NCBI GenBank assembly: GCA_018260445.1
Contig: JAGLBE010000004.1
Location: forward strand, 104,156 to 168,155
Source: Psychrobacter sp.
GTDB taxonomy: Bacteria; Pseudomonadota; Gammaproteobacteria; Pseudomonadales; Moraxellaceae
Length of the DNA: 64,000 bases
Direction of reading: 5' to 3'
Position numbers and translations under genes: made by a program. Positions 9,769 to 19,159 of the stretch are shown here, one piece after another. The notes beneath the pieces are model-generated. The model was not told the DNA's origin, did not search any database, and saw only the letters and a list, made by a program, of their open reading frames with translations. Position 1 is the first letter of the stretch, and each line of letters opens with the position of its first letter.

Positions 9769-11718
9769 TTAGTCTTGCTGCTGCGCTTTAATCAGTGCAA
9801 TCAAATCGCCTACCACATCGGCATCGGCCAAGGTCGATAAGTCGCCCAAGCCTTCAAACTCGCCGGCTGCCAGCTTGCGTAAGATGCGCCGCATAATTTT
9901 GCCCGAGCGGGTTTTGGGCAAGGCGTCCACCAAATAGATGGCATCGAGGTTGGCAATGGGGCCAATCTCATGGCGCACATGGCGATTTAGCTCGCCTTTT
10001 AATGCCTCTGACGGCTCCTCGCCCGATTTGAGAATCACGTAAGCGCCAACGCCCTGCCCTTTCACCTCGTGCGGTATGCCCACAATGGCGGCCTCGGCGG
10101 TGGCAGGGTGCGACACCAACGCACTCTCAATTTCGGCGGTGCCCAAACGGTGCCCCGATACATTAAGCACATCATCGACTCGCCCAGTTATCCAGTAATG
10201 GCCGTCTTCATCCCGAAACACACCATCGCCGGTAAAATAACTGCCCGGATAAGTGCTAAAATAAGTGTCTAAAAAACGCTGGTGGTCGCCATAAATGGTG
10301 CGCATTTGCCCCGGCCAGCTGTCTTTGATAATCAGGTTGCCCTCGGTAGGCCCCTCTATTTCATTGCCTTCGGCATCGACAATGGCAGGGATAATGCCAT
10401 AAAGCGGGGTCATCGCGGCACCCGGCTTTAAGTCGACTGCCCCGGGGATAGGGGTCATTAACGCGGCGCCCGTTTCGGTTTGCCACCACGTGTCGACAAT
10501 CGGACAACGGCCTTCACCCACCACGTTATAGTACCAATCCCACGCTTCGGGGTTAATGGGCTCGCCCACCGAGCCCAGCAAGCGCAGGCTAGAACGATCC
10601 GATTCGCGCACAAAGGCATCGCCCTCTTTCATCATCGCTCGAATGGCGGTGGGGGCGGTGTATAAAATGGTCACGTTATGTTTGTCAATAATTTGCCCCA
10701 CCCGTGCCCAAGTGGGGTATTGCGGCACCCCCTCAAACATAACGGTGGTGGTGGCATTGGCAAGCGGCGCATAGGTCACATAGGTATGTCCCGTTACCCA
10801 GCCCACATCAGCGGTACACCAAAACACGTCGTCCTCTTTGATGTCAAACACGTCTCTAAAGGTAGAGAGTGCATAGGTTAAATAGCCGCCTGTGGTGTGC
10901 ACCACGCCTTTGGGTTTGCCCGTAGAGCCTGAGGTGTAGAGCAAAAACAGTGGGTCTTCGGCGTTCATCACCTCAGGCTTACAGTCCTCTTGAGCGTTGT
11001 CGATAACGGTGTGATACCACACATCACGGCGGCCACTCATCGGCACAGAAGAACCGGTGCGATACACCACAATCACCTTTTCAACGCACTCGGTGCCATC
11101 AATATCCAGCGCTTTATCCACATTGGTTTTAAGCGGCGTATGCTTGCCGCCGCGCAAGCCTTCATCGGCGGTGATGACCAGTTTTGCTTGACAATCGACA
11201 ATCCGACTCGCCAAACTGTCGGCGGAAAATCCGCCAAATACCACGGTATGCACTGCGCCAATACGGGCGCACGCCAGCATGGCAATCACCGCTTCAGGTA
11301 TCATCGGTAAATACAGGGTGACTCTATCGCCCTTGCCCACGCCCATTTTGCGCATGGCATTACCCAGCCGGCACACCTCGGCGTGTAGCTCTTGATACGA
11401 GATGATTTTATGCTGCGACGGATGGTCGCCCTCCCAAATAATGGCAGGTTTTAGGGCATTGCCCTTTAGATGACGGTCTAGGCAGTTGACCGACACATTC
11501 AGCTGCCCATCTTCAAACCACTTGATGCTAAAATTGTCTAAGTCATAATTGACGTTTTTGATGATCGTGGGCGGCTGCACCCAATCGAGCAGCTCGGCAC
11601 GCTTTGCCCAAAAGGCATCATTATGGGTGATGGAATCTTGATAGGTTTGGGTATAGTCTGCGGGGGTGGTGTTGGCCTGTGCTAAAAACTCGGCACTGAT
11701 GGGAAATGTGTTATTCAT
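9769..11718 (-). CDS. acs: acetyl-coenzyme A synthetase
   Basis: 649-residue AMP-forming acetyl-CoA synthetase, close to the 652 of E. coli Acs. It activates acetate to acetyl-CoA via acetyl-AMP. Motifs seen are the nucleotide loop [18 protein letters not shown], the WWQTETG core, the hinge [19 protein letters not shown] and the C-terminal [11 protein letters not shown], whose lysine is the usual acetylation switch. Start ATG 11718 is chosen because AAGGA lies 8 bases upstream and the protein then begins MNNTFPIS. A farther ATG (11760) would add 14 poorly matching residues. The Sir2 deacylase at 39272 is a plausible activator of this enzyme by deacetylation, inferred from E. coli and Salmonella. 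Confidence 0.95.
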   Translation of the reverse strand: MNNTFPISAEFLAQANTTPADYTQTYQDSITHNDAFWAKRAELLDWVQPPTIIKNVNYDLDNFSIKWFEDGQLNVSVNCLDRHLKGNALKPAIIWEGDHPSQHKIISYQELHAEVCRLGNAMRKMGVGKGDRVTLYLPMIPEAVIAMLACARIGAVHTVVFGGFSADSLASRIVDCQAKLVITADEGLRGGKHTPLKTNVDKALDIDGTECVEKVIVVYRTGSSVPMSGRRDVWYHTVIDNAQEDCKPEVMNAEDPLFLLYTSGSTGKPKGVVHTTGGYLTYALSTFRDVFDIKEDDVFWCTADVGWVTGHTYVTYAPLANATTTVMFEGVPQYPTWARVGQIIDKHNVTILYTAPTAIRAMMKEGDAFVRESDRSSLRLLGSVGEPINPEAWDWYYNVVGEGRCPIVDTWWQTETGAALMTPIPGAVDLKPGAAMTPLYGIIPAIVDAEGNEIEGPTEGNLIIKDSWPGQMRTIYGDHQRFLDTYFSTYPGSYFTGDGVFRDEDGHYWITGRVDDVLNVSGHRLGTAEIESALVSHPATAEAAIVGIPHEVKGQGVGAYVILKSGEEPSEALKGELNRHVRHEIGPIANLDAIYLVDALPKTRSGKIMRRILRKLAAGEFEGLGDLSTLADADVVGDLIALIKAQQQD

Positions 11719-11900
11719 GATAAAATCCTTTTTATCGTCAGTCGTGTCTGCCATATCCACGACTATGCATTATTGCTATTGGTAACCAATAGATGACCAT
11801 CTTAGTGTAACGAGATTATTGAAGTGTTGTAAACTGAAATTTGTGGTTGTTTTTATACTCGGTTTAAACCTAATCTCTTTTTTTAAAAGGTAACATATCT

Positions 11901-13184
11901 TTGCCAAACAAAGCGACCCCTTGTATCGACGTGCTAATCGATGTGCTAATAATCGGTGCAGGTGCATCGGGCTTATATTGCGCTCTCACTGCGGGCAAAG
12001 CAGGTAAATCGGTGCTGGTGCTTGACCATGCCAACAAGGCCGGCAAAAAGATTTTAATGTCGGGCGGTGGGCGCTGCAACTTTACCAATTATGTGGTTGA
12101 GCCGCAGCACTTTATTGGCAACAACGGCCACTTTTGTAAATCGGCACTCAAGCGCTTTAACCCGTGGGAGTTTATCGGGTTGGTCGAAAAACATGGCATT
12201 GCCTACCACGAGCGTGACTACGGGCAACTGTTTTGCGACGACTCCTCCAAAGATATTTTAACCATGCTACTGGCAGAATGCGCCCAAGCTGGCGTGACGC
12301 TGCAGCTTAAAACCGAGGTTCATGCCATAACGGCTACTGCCACTAACATTGACCTTAACCATGAGACCAAGAGCATCACTGCAACTGAACAAGCCAACGC
12401 CCTGCCCATTACCAATTTTGTGGTTAAAACGTCTAAGGGGGATATCCACTGCGCCTCGCTAGTGATTGCCACAGGGGGATTGTCCATCCCGACAATGGGC
12501 GCCACCGGTTTTGGTTATCAGGTTGCCGAACAGTTTGGCCATCGTATCGTGCCCACCTCGGCAGGGTTGGTGCCGTTTACCTTTACCGGCCATATTGGTG
12601 AGATGATTGCCGCCTTGTCTGGTTTAAGCCTTGATGTGGTAGCATTTAATGAGCGTATCGCCTTTGCTCGGCCGATGCTGTTTACCCACCGCGGCTTATC
12701 GGGGCCTGCCATGTTGCAACTGTCCAACTATTGGCAAGTGGGCGAGCCTATTCACATTAATCTTGCCCCTCATGTCGATATTGGCAAACTGTTAATTGCC
12801 GCCAAAACGAGTCATCCCAAGCAGCGCATTCGTAGCGTGTTAGCAGAGTATTTTCCCAGAAAACTGTTGTTCGCCTTGCAAGATTTGCTATGGCCGGCGG
12901 ATAAAGACAAAGAATTGGCCAATTTAAAAGACGACACCTTGCAAAGCATCGGTGATAGCTTGAATAACTGGACGATTAAGCCATCAGGCACCGAAGGCTA
13001 TCGTACTGCCGAGGTGACCCGTGGCGGCATTGCTACCGACGAGGTGTCGTCAAAAACGTTTGAAAGTAAGCTGCAACCCAATTTGTATTTTATTGGTGAA
13101 GTATTGGACGTGACCGGCTGGCTGGGCGGCTACAATTTTCAATGGGCGTGGGCAAGCGGTAAGGCTTGCGGCGAGGTGGTTTGA
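11901..13184 (+). CDS. BaiN/HI0933-family flavoprotein
   Basis: 427-residue NAD(P)/FAD-dependent oxidoreductase of the HI0933/YhiN/BaiN family. It shows GAGASGLYCA near the N-terminus, the family signature GGGRCNFTN (about residues 55-63), ATGGLSIPTMGATG mid-protein and the C-terminal GEVLDVTGWLGGYNFQWAWASG. The substrate is unknown in most bacteria; BaiN in gut clostridia reduces bile-acid intermediates, which need not apply here. A TTG start at 11901 follows AAAAGGTAA. It diverges from acs. Confidence 0.85.
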   Translation: MPNKATPCIDVLIDVLIIGAGASGLYCALTAGKAGKSVLVLDHANKAGKKILMSGGGRCNFTNYVVEPQHFIGNNGHFCKSALKRFNPWEFIGLVEKHGIAYHERDYGQLFCDDSSKDILTMLLAECAQAGVTLQLKTEVHAITATATNIDLNHETKSITATEQANALPITNFVVKTSKGDIHCASLVIATGGLSIPTMGATGFGYQVAEQFGHRIVPTSAGLVPFTFTGHIGEMIAALSGLSLDVVAFNERIAFARPMLFTHRGLSGPAMLQLSNYWQVGEPIHINLAPHVDIGKLLIAAKTSHPKQRIRSVLAEYFPRKLLFALQDLLWPADKDKELANLKDDTLQSIGDSLNNWTIKPSGTEGYRTAEVTRGGIATDEVSSKTFESKLQPNLYFIGEVLDVTGWLGGYNFQWAWASGKACGEVV

Positions 13185-13343
13185 TACTAGGTGGCGAGGC
13201 AAACGGCTCGGTTGTGGAATGATATTTTGCACGGGGTGATATCGTCAAATATAGGGGCGTAACATACAAAGTGTAAAATTATGCTTGTCACTCTTTCAAA
13301 AGGCTTGGTGCTTAGTTGTGTCGTCATCGCCTGCTCAGCAAAA

Positions 13344-13499
13344 TTAAGAGCCACATTTGCCGCAGCCAGAGCCACATTTGGCGTTCTTTTTAAACAAAAC
13401 GTTATGCCAAACATAATAGGCGGCAATCAGCAAAATTAGCAATACAATGCCATATTCGACCCAGTTATTGATGCTACTGACGTTATTCAAGCTATTCAT
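13344..13499 (-). CDS. small FeoB-associated Cys-rich membrane protein
   Basis: 51-codon gene found by reading the minus strand directly below feoB. It encodes one membrane segment (about residues 14-33, VEYGIVLLILLIAAYYVW) and a short basic, Cys/Gly-rich tail with CGSGCGKCGS. This is the layout of the 'FeoB-associated Cys-rich membrane protein' family, which follows feoB in many gammaproteobacteria. Its start lies 5 bases past the feoB stop, so it is surely co-transcribed. A role in iron sensing or FeoB assembly is likely but unproven. The four cysteines could bind a metal or Fe/S cluster. Confidence 0.8.
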   Translation of the reverse strand: MNSLNNVSSINNWVEYGIVLLILLIAAYYVWHNVLFKKNAKCGSGCGKCGS

Positions 13500-13503
13500 C
13501 CTA

Positions 13504-15429
13504 CTACCCTCCATAACCATATAATGTGCCGACTATTTTGTAAGTTAGCCACGCCGTCACATAAGCCAAAACAAATAAATAAGCGGTGATTGCCAAAGTT
13601 TGCGGCAATGACTTGGTTTCACGTCGAATCACCGCCAATGTTGCTAAGCACATCGGCGCATAGATATAAAATGCCAAAAATGCAAAGGCGGTCGCTAAGC
13701 CCCACTGCGCACGAATAATCGGCACCAAAGTGTGATGCACCATCTCATCGCCCACGTTGCCCACCGCATACACAGTGCCCAATGCCGCCACCACCACCTC
13801 GCGCGCTGCCAAGCCGGGTATCAGCGCAATGCACATCTGCCAGCTAAAGCCAATGGGGGCAAATAGAGGCTCGATGATATGGCCTAACATGCCCGCTAGG
13901 CTATAATCAATGGCTGGCCCTACTGCGCCCAGCGGCGGTTTAGGAAAGCTGACCAGCGCCCATAACAGCACCGATAAAGAAAATATCACGGTGCCCGCCT
14001 GCATTAAAAAGGCTCGCACCTTGCTCCAAAGCTCGGTGGCAATATGCTTGATATTGGGCATCCGATACGTTGGCAATTCCATCAACAGCGGAAAGCTTAT
14101 TTTATTAGCGTCGCCCTTGGCAAAACGGGTTAGCAACCAAGAGACTAGTGCCGCCGAGACAATTCCAGCCGTATACAGGATAAATAGGGTCAACCCTTGC
14201 AAATTAAACAGCCCCAATATGGTTTTTTTGGGGATGACCGCGGCAATAATCAGCGCATAAATAGGCAGCCTAGCCGAGCAGGTCAAAATAGGCAGCACGG
14301 CAATAGCGATAAAGCGCTCTCTTGGGTTAGGAATGGTTCGGGTGGACATAATGGCAGGCACTGCACAAGCAAAACCTGACAATAACGGGATAAATGAGCG
14401 ACCAGATAGCCCCACCTTAGCCAATACATTGTCTAGCAAAAATGCTGCTCGCGGCAAATATCCTGAATCTTCTAACAGTAATAAAAACAAAAATAATAAG
14501 GCGATTTGCGGCACAAAGACCACCACGCTACCCACACCAGCCACAATGCCATCCACCAGCAAACTTTTTAAGATACCCTCAGGTAGCCAGCCTGCCAGCA
14601 TGGCCCCAAAAGCATCCACCAACCCTTGCAAACCATCCATCATGGGCGCCGCCCAAGCATACACCGCCTGAAAAATAACGAACAGTATCACAAACAACAG
14701 AGCCACCCCAACAATAGGGTGTAATGCCCAATAATCCAGACGTTGGTGCCAGTTGGGTAGGCTTGGTGCGGTAGTCACCGTGTGCTGAATAATATCATCG
14801 GCTTGTTGGTATAATCGCTGCGCCTCGGCCATGGGTTGACGAAAGCGTATAGGGCGGGCGTAAGGCTGGTGCTGCTCGGCAAATTCGTTTATCAACGCCA
14901 TCAGAGGTTGATTGGCTCCACGTTTGATGGCCACTGTTTTTACCACCGGCATGCCCAGCGCATCGGAGAGCTGTTTTTCATCCACCACCAACCCTCGGCT
15001 TGCGGCCACATCGTGCAAATTTAGCGCCACCATCATCGGAAGCCCCAAACTTTTAAGCTCCAGTATCATCCGCAGCGACAGTCGCAAATTAGTCGCATCC
15101 GCTACCACAATAATGGCATCGGGGATTGCCTCATTTGGCATCTCGCCATACAATACCCGGCGGGTGACTTCCTCATCGGGACTCGTGGTTGCCAAACTAT
15201 ACGTGCCGGGTAAATCTAAAATGCGCACTCGGGTATCGCCGCTAAAGCTTGCTGAGCGTTTATCAACCGTTACCCCAGAATAATTGGCAACTTTTGCGTT
15301 TGAGCCGGTTAATAGGTTAAATAAGGCCGTTTTACCGCAGTTAGGCGCACCCACAAGAGCCAAAGTGATGACAGAGTTTGCAGAACTTGCCGATTGTGGC
15401 GGGGTATTTTGAACAAGAGAGGTTGGCAT
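13504..15429 (-). CDS. feoB: ferrous iron transport protein B
   Basis: 641-residue inner membrane Fe(II) transporter with an N-terminal G domain. G1 is GAPNCGKT (about 27-34), G3 DLPGTYSL and G4 NLHD. A helical spacer and a C-terminal part of about eight membrane segments with two Gate repeats follow. It is shorter than E. coli FeoB (773), mainly in spacer and C-terminus, which is common outside enterics. ATG 15429 is used; a TTG codon directly before it is the alternative. It follows feoA by 427 bases with a 14-bp tandem array just upstream of the start. GTP hydrolysis gates iron entry in the family. Confidence 0.95.
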   Translation of the reverse strand: MPTSLVQNTPPQSASSANSVITLALVGAPNCGKTALFNLLTGSNAKVANYSGVTVDKRSASFSGDTRVRILDLPGTYSLATTSPDEEVTRRVLYGEMPNEAIPDAIIVVADATNLRLSLRMILELKSLGLPMMVALNLHDVAASRGLVVDEKQLSDALGMPVVKTVAIKRGANQPLMALINEFAEQHQPYARPIRFRQPMAEAQRLYQQADDIIQHTVTTAPSLPNWHQRLDYWALHPIVGVALLFVILFVIFQAVYAWAAPMMDGLQGLVDAFGAMLAGWLPEGILKSLLVDGIVAGVGSVVVFVPQIALLFLFLLLLEDSGYLPRAAFLLDNVLAKVGLSGRSFIPLLSGFACAVPAIMSTRTIPNPRERFIAIAVLPILTCSARLPIYALIIAAVIPKKTILGLFNLQGLTLFILYTAGIVSAALVSWLLTRFAKGDANKISFPLLMELPTYRMPNIKHIATELWSKVRAFLMQAGTVIFSLSVLLWALVSFPKPPLGAVGPAIDYSLAGMLGHIIEPLFAPIGFSWQMCIALIPGLAAREVVVAALGTVYAVGNVGDEMVHHTLVPIIRAQWGLATAFAFLAFYIYAPMCLATLAVIRRETKSLPQTLAITAYLFVLAYVTAWLTYKIVGTLYGYGG

Positions 15430-15438
15430 CAAGATTGA

Positions 15439-15494
15439 GTCACTGCTATAAAGTCACTGCTATAAAGTCACTGAGATAAAGTCACTGAGATAAA
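15439..15494. repeat. 14-bp tandem array upstream of feoB
   Basis: Four head-to-tail copies of a 14-base unit GTCACTGCTATAAA / GTCACTGAGATAAA (two of each variant) fill 15439-15494, ending 9 bases before the feoB start. In the mRNA this is the leader immediately upstream of the start codon. No Shine-Dalgarno sequence separates it from the start. Copy-number change could alter feoB translation. Confidence 0.85.
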
Positions 15495-15855
15495 GCGACA
15501 GGGAAACCAAAGATAAATCTGTGTTAATCGCGACTTAGCAAAAAGTATTCGCTTCGTCCAAGGCATACGACATTGCTAAGCTTTTAAATTAGCTTTAAAA
15601 TTAGCTTTTAAATCTAGGCTCTAAAATCGGTTAAGCAGCACCATCCACTAAAGCACCACAATTGGGTGGACAAATTAGATGGATAAGTGAATTGAATAAA
15701 TTATCTGAAAAAATAGGTGCTCAGCAACAGTTATTACCTACCCAAGCAACCATTGCGATAGCATTGGCAGTTAGCAGGTACAACAATAGATAGCAGATAT
15801 AGACAGCAGATATAGATAGCCAAACTGCTGCCGCCAACGATTTAACCCGAAGGCG
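15495..15855. other. feoA-feoB spacer
   Basis: The 427-base gap between feoA and feoB is unusually long for this operon. Besides the 14-bp array it holds further short iterations (AGCTTTTAAATTAGC-type at ~15578-15612; CAGATATAGA repeats at ~15788-15820) but no gene. A second promoter for feoB is possible, though I cannot point to one. Confidence 0.5.
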
Positions 15856-16182
15856 CTATATCACCCGGCAGCGAATTTTTTTCAGCTCATCAACACGTAA
15901 GCTAAACTGCACGCCTGAGCTCAATTGCACGGCATAAGGAGGGCGACCAAATAACCCTTTGGCAATAATACGTAAGGTAGTATTTGGCAAAAACCCTAAA
16001 TCTTTTAAGCGTTGACTTACCAGCTTGTCACTGTCGCCAAAATTGGCATTATCAACGATACTGTCAATCAAGGCGATTTGATTTTTGCCCACCTCCACCA
16101 ACGAGCAAACAGGAGAAAGTGCCTTTTCTGTATGGCACGCTTGATAAACCGTTGGGAGGGTCATCACCGCAAGTGAGGTCAT
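15856..16182 (-). CDS. feoA: ferrous iron transport protein A
   Basis: 108-residue SH3-like FeoA domain protein, with the conserved block RLKDLGFLPNTTLRIIAKGLFGRPPYAVQL in the middle and a basic C-terminus. It is the cytosolic partner of FeoB and supports Fe(II) uptake. It is longer than E. coli FeoA (75) by an N-terminal extension containing two cysteines. ATG 16182 has GGA about 12 bases upstream; an in-frame ATG at 16164 is an alternative. It is the first gene of the feo operon. Confidence 0.9.
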   Translation of the reverse strand: MTSLAVMTLPTVYQACHTEKALSPVCSLVEVGKNQIALIDSIVDNANFGDSDKLVSQRLKDLGFLPNTTLRIIAKGLFGRPPYAVQLSSGVQFSLRVDELKKIRCRVI

Positions 16183-16208
16183 ATATCAGTCCAAAAACAA
16201 AGGTAAAT

Positions 16209-16265
16209 GTAAATAAGAATGCTTTGCATTTACACTATTATAGACCTAGTTTTGTCAATGAACAA
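16209..16265 (-). promoter_or_regulatory. feoA promoter with Fur-box-like dyad
   Basis: Read on the minus strand, -35 TTGTTC (16265-16260) and -10 TATAAT (16242-16237) are separated by 17 bases. Directly after the -10, covering the expected start of transcription, lies an AT-rich dyad (16209-16233) with AATGC TTT GCATT symmetry and overlapping GTAAAT/ATTTAC. This resembles the overlapping dyads of Fur boxes, matching about 12 of 18 consensus positions by eye. Iron repression of feo by Fur is the rule in gammaproteobacteria, so this fits. The operator call is inference. Confidence 0.55.
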
Positions 16266-16325
16266 TACTTTTTATCTTTTTATCTTTTTATCAAGCCTAA
16301 AATGTTCGTGCTTGCGCTGCCACCT

Positions 16326-17933
16326 CTAAAACACTGGATCGGTAAACAGACCTGCGCGCTCAAACTCGCCTGCCAATGATAACAACGTGGCCTCGTCATT
16401 CATTTGACCAATAAACTGCATACCAATGGGCAGACCTTTTTTACTCATGCCAAGGGGGACAGACATTGCTGGCAAACCAGTGATATTGCCAAGCGTGGTG
16501 AACGCCATTTTGCTCAGCACTGGGTAACTAAGTTTTTCGATGAGACTGGAGTGATAAATCAGCTTGCCCACGTTGACCCGTTTGTCGACAATACCGGTCG
16601 TCGCCAATAACATTTCATCAAAGCGGCTGGGTGGCAACACCCCGAGTTTGACCGCTGTTGTGGGCACAGTGGGAGATAAAATCATGTCGTATTTTTCTAA
16701 CAATAGCCCCGTTTGATACTGCACCTTATGCCAGCCATGTTTGGCTTGCAGTAAGTCTATGGCAGTGAGTGACTTGCCGATCATTGCCACATTCAGGGTT
16801 TGCGGCTCAAGTTCCGCTATTTGCTCTTTGCCGTAATGTTCGGTTAGATAATCTATTTTAAACGCCGTGTGCGCACTCACCACAGTAAAAAAATCGCGCC
16901 ACATCATGTTGATATCGATATCAGGTTGGGCGTATTCCACGCTATGCCCCATCGCCTCTAATTGCTTGGCCGTTTGCTCGAATACTTTGCTAACGTCTTT
17001 CTCCACTTGGGTATTTGGAAACAAGGGGTCACGCATCAGCGCAATTTTAAGCGGTTTGGGTGCCCGCTGTGCTGCCTCTAAAAAGCTGGTGCTGCTATTG
17101 GGTGCAATCACATAGGGGGCGCCAACCTCACGCCCGGCAGTGGCATCAAGCATCGCCGCACTATCGCGCACCGAGCGGGTGATAACATGGTCGGCAATAG
17201 CGCCCTCCCAGCCATCGCCCCAGGTTGGCCCTTGCGGATTGCGCCCTCGGCTGGGTTTGAGACCAAACACACCGCACCAGGCCGCCGGAAAGCGAATGGA
17301 GCCGCCGCCATCGCCAGCACCCGCCATGGGCACGATGCCTGCACTGACAGCAGCCGCACTACCACCTGATGAGCCACCCGTGCTATAGCCCTTTTTAAAC
17401 GGGTTATGGGTTGGGCCAAAAGATTTGGGCTCAGTGGTGATAATTAGCCCCAATTCTGGCGTATTGGTTTTTCCAAAGGTGTTTAGTCCAGCAGCGCGCA
17501 TGCGCTTGACCAATTCACTATCTTTGGTGGGCACAATATTAATACTACGGCTGCCAAACTTTATGGGCTCGTCTGCAAACATAAAGCCCAAGTCTTTGAG
17601 CAAATAGGGCACCCCGCTAAAAGGGCCCTCTGGCAACCCGTTTTGAATAGCGTTAAATGCCCGCTCATCAAAGCGATGGATAATGGCATTGAGCTTGGGG
17701 TTTAGGGTATTGGCCTGATGAATAGCGGCCTGTAGCGCCTCTTTGGCGCTGATGTCACCCGCTTTGATAAGTGCGGCCAAGCCCATCGCATCGTATTGAT
17801 TGTATTCCTTAAAGTTTGCGCCATTGGCGGGCGCTGCGATGAGTGCTTTATAAGCGGTAGACTTTAAGGCTTTGGTTGCTGTGGACTTAAGCACCTTGGT
17901 TGCCGTCGATTTAAGAGAGATCGATTTGAACAT
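16326..17933 (-). CDS. amidase-signature family hydrolase
   Basis: 535-residue amidase. The Lys-cisSer-Ser triad is visible as Lys113 (PYLLKDLG), Ser188 in [11 protein letters not shown] and Ser212 in [10 protein letters not shown]. Length and C-terminal [10 protein letters not shown] match family amidases such as 6-aminohexanoate-cyclic-dimer hydrolase-like enzymes, but the substrate cannot be read from sequence. The N-terminus carries three near-identical LKSTATKA-type repeats (residues ~7-31) of basic amphipathic character that are not part of the fold. It stands alone between feoA and a terminator. Confidence 0.85.
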   Translation of the reverse strand: MFKSISLKSTATKVLKSTATKALKSTAYKALIAAPANGANFKEYNQYDAMGLAALIKAGDISAKEALQAAIHQANTLNPKLNAIIHRFDERAFNAIQNGLPEGPFSGVPYLLKDLGFMFADEPIKFGSRSINIVPTKDSELVKRMRAAGLNTFGKTNTPELGLIITTEPKSFGPTHNPFKKGYSTGGSSGGSAAAVSAGIVPMAGAGDGGGSIRFPAAWCGVFGLKPSRGRNPQGPTWGDGWEGAIADHVITRSVRDSAAMLDATAGREVGAPYVIAPNSSTSFLEAAQRAPKPLKIALMRDPLFPNTQVEKDVSKVFEQTAKQLEAMGHSVEYAQPDIDINMMWRDFFTVVSAHTAFKIDYLTEHYGKEQIAELEPQTLNVAMIGKSLTAIDLLQAKHGWHKVQYQTGLLLEKYDMILSPTVPTTAVKLGVLPPSRFDEMLLATTGIVDKRVNVGKLIYHSSLIEKLSYPVLSKMAFTTLGNITGLPAMSVPLGMSKKGLPIGMQFIGQMNDEATLLSLAGEFERAGLFTDPVF

Positions 17934-18023
17934 AGCTTTCTTCCTTGAAATTGCGAGTAATAAATCAGACTTATGATGGCTTTATCTTTCGAGTATACCG
18001 TAAACTAACTTGACAAAACATAA

Positions 18024-18059
18024 CAAAAAAAAGCCAAACCCTAAGGTTTGACTTTTTTT
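18024..18059. terminator. hairpin with flanking A and T runs
   Basis: AGCCAAACC and GGTTTGACT pair around a CTAA loop with one mismatch. A preceding A8 and a following T7 allow termination in both directions. It lies between the pirin gene (ends 18182) and the amidase start, so it best serves the minus-strand pirin transcript. Confidence 0.65.
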
Positions 18060-18181
18060 GAACAGCTTGATACAGAATGTTGACTGCAAAATAGTTGGCA
18101 AATAAGGCGTTGTTTATGATGCCCAGTTTTACGCAAGCCTACTGCATATATAAGCCTACTGCATAAACTTACTGCATAAGC

Positions 18182-18889
18182 TTACATAGGAACTTCCATT
18201 AACAACACCCGTGAATCTTCTAACGCTTCTACGTCAAAAGCATCAGCATCTTCGATACCTAAGCCATCACGCGTATCTAAAACTTGCTCACCGATTTTGA
18301 CCTTACCTTCAATCACAAACACATACACCCCGTCGCCTTTATTTTTAAGGCTATAAGGCGCTGTCACACCCTTATCCAAATTGCCCATATGAAACCAAGC
18401 ATCTTGATGAATCCAAACACCTGCATCATCTGGGTTTGGCGATAGGATTTGTCCAAACTCATTGGGTTTGAGCATATCGGCAATTTTTAACTGCTGATAG
18501 CGAGGTGCAACCCCTTGTTTGTTGGGCATCACCCAAATCTGAAAAAATCGCACCGGCTCGCCGGCGTTGCCGTTCATTTCGCTATGGGCAATACCGGTAC
18601 CGGCTGACATGACTTGTATTTCGCCACTTTCGATGATGCCATCGGTGCCAATAGTGTCTTTGTGCGCCAATTTGCCCGACGTCGGGATAGAGATAATTTC
18701 CATATCACGGTGCGGATGGGTGCCAAAGCCTCGGCTGCCTTCTACAAAGTCATCATTGATGACACGTAGGGCGCCAAAGCCCATACGCTCAGGGTTGTAG
18801 TAATTGGCAAAGCTAAAAGTGTGTTTACTTTTTAGCCAACCATGATCGGCATTGCCACGAGTGTCTGCTTTATGGAGGGTGGTTTTCAT
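18182..18889 (-). CDS. pirin family protein (YhhW-like bicupin)
   Basis: 235-residue pirin. The N-terminal cupin carries the metal ligands His58 and His60 (THPHRDME), His102 (AHSE) and Glu104; the C-terminal cupin is degenerate. E. coli YhhW has quercetin 2,3-dioxygenase activity in vitro, and the natural substrate is unknown. GGAAATATT precedes the ATG. Single-gene unit. Confidence 0.88.
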   Translation of the reverse strand: MKTTLHKADTRGNADHGWLKSKHTFSFANYYNPERMGFGALRVINDDFVEGSRGFGTHPHRDMEIISIPTSGKLAHKDTIGTDGIIESGEIQVMSAGTGIAHSEMNGNAGEPVRFFQIWVMPNKQGVAPRYQQLKIADMLKPNEFGQILSPNPDDAGVWIHQDAWFHMGNLDKGVTAPYSLKNKGDGVYVFVIEGKVKIGEQVLDTRDGLGIEDADAFDVEALEDSRVLLMEVPM

Positions 18890-19159
18890 AATATTTCCTT
18901 AATATCAATATAATTTAATAAGTAACAGAACAAATTTAAAATATAATCTGATTTTTGTGGGGTATGTTGTGCTAAACCACACTATAAGATTTCATATTAT
19001 AAGATAATTTCGTTTTGATACTTAATTTAAAAATGTAATCAAATGATGGCCTGTCACCTAAACCATGCCATTTTATCATCAACATTTACTTAATAAGGAC
19101 GGGTTATTGTTAATTCAAGTTTAATTCTGTAAAACAGAGGCTACGCTTAAAAAAACAGG

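Noticed and set aside
15439-15494. Possible CRISPR array
   Set aside because: Units are only 14 bp and directly abutting with no spacers, and no cas genes are present in the window.
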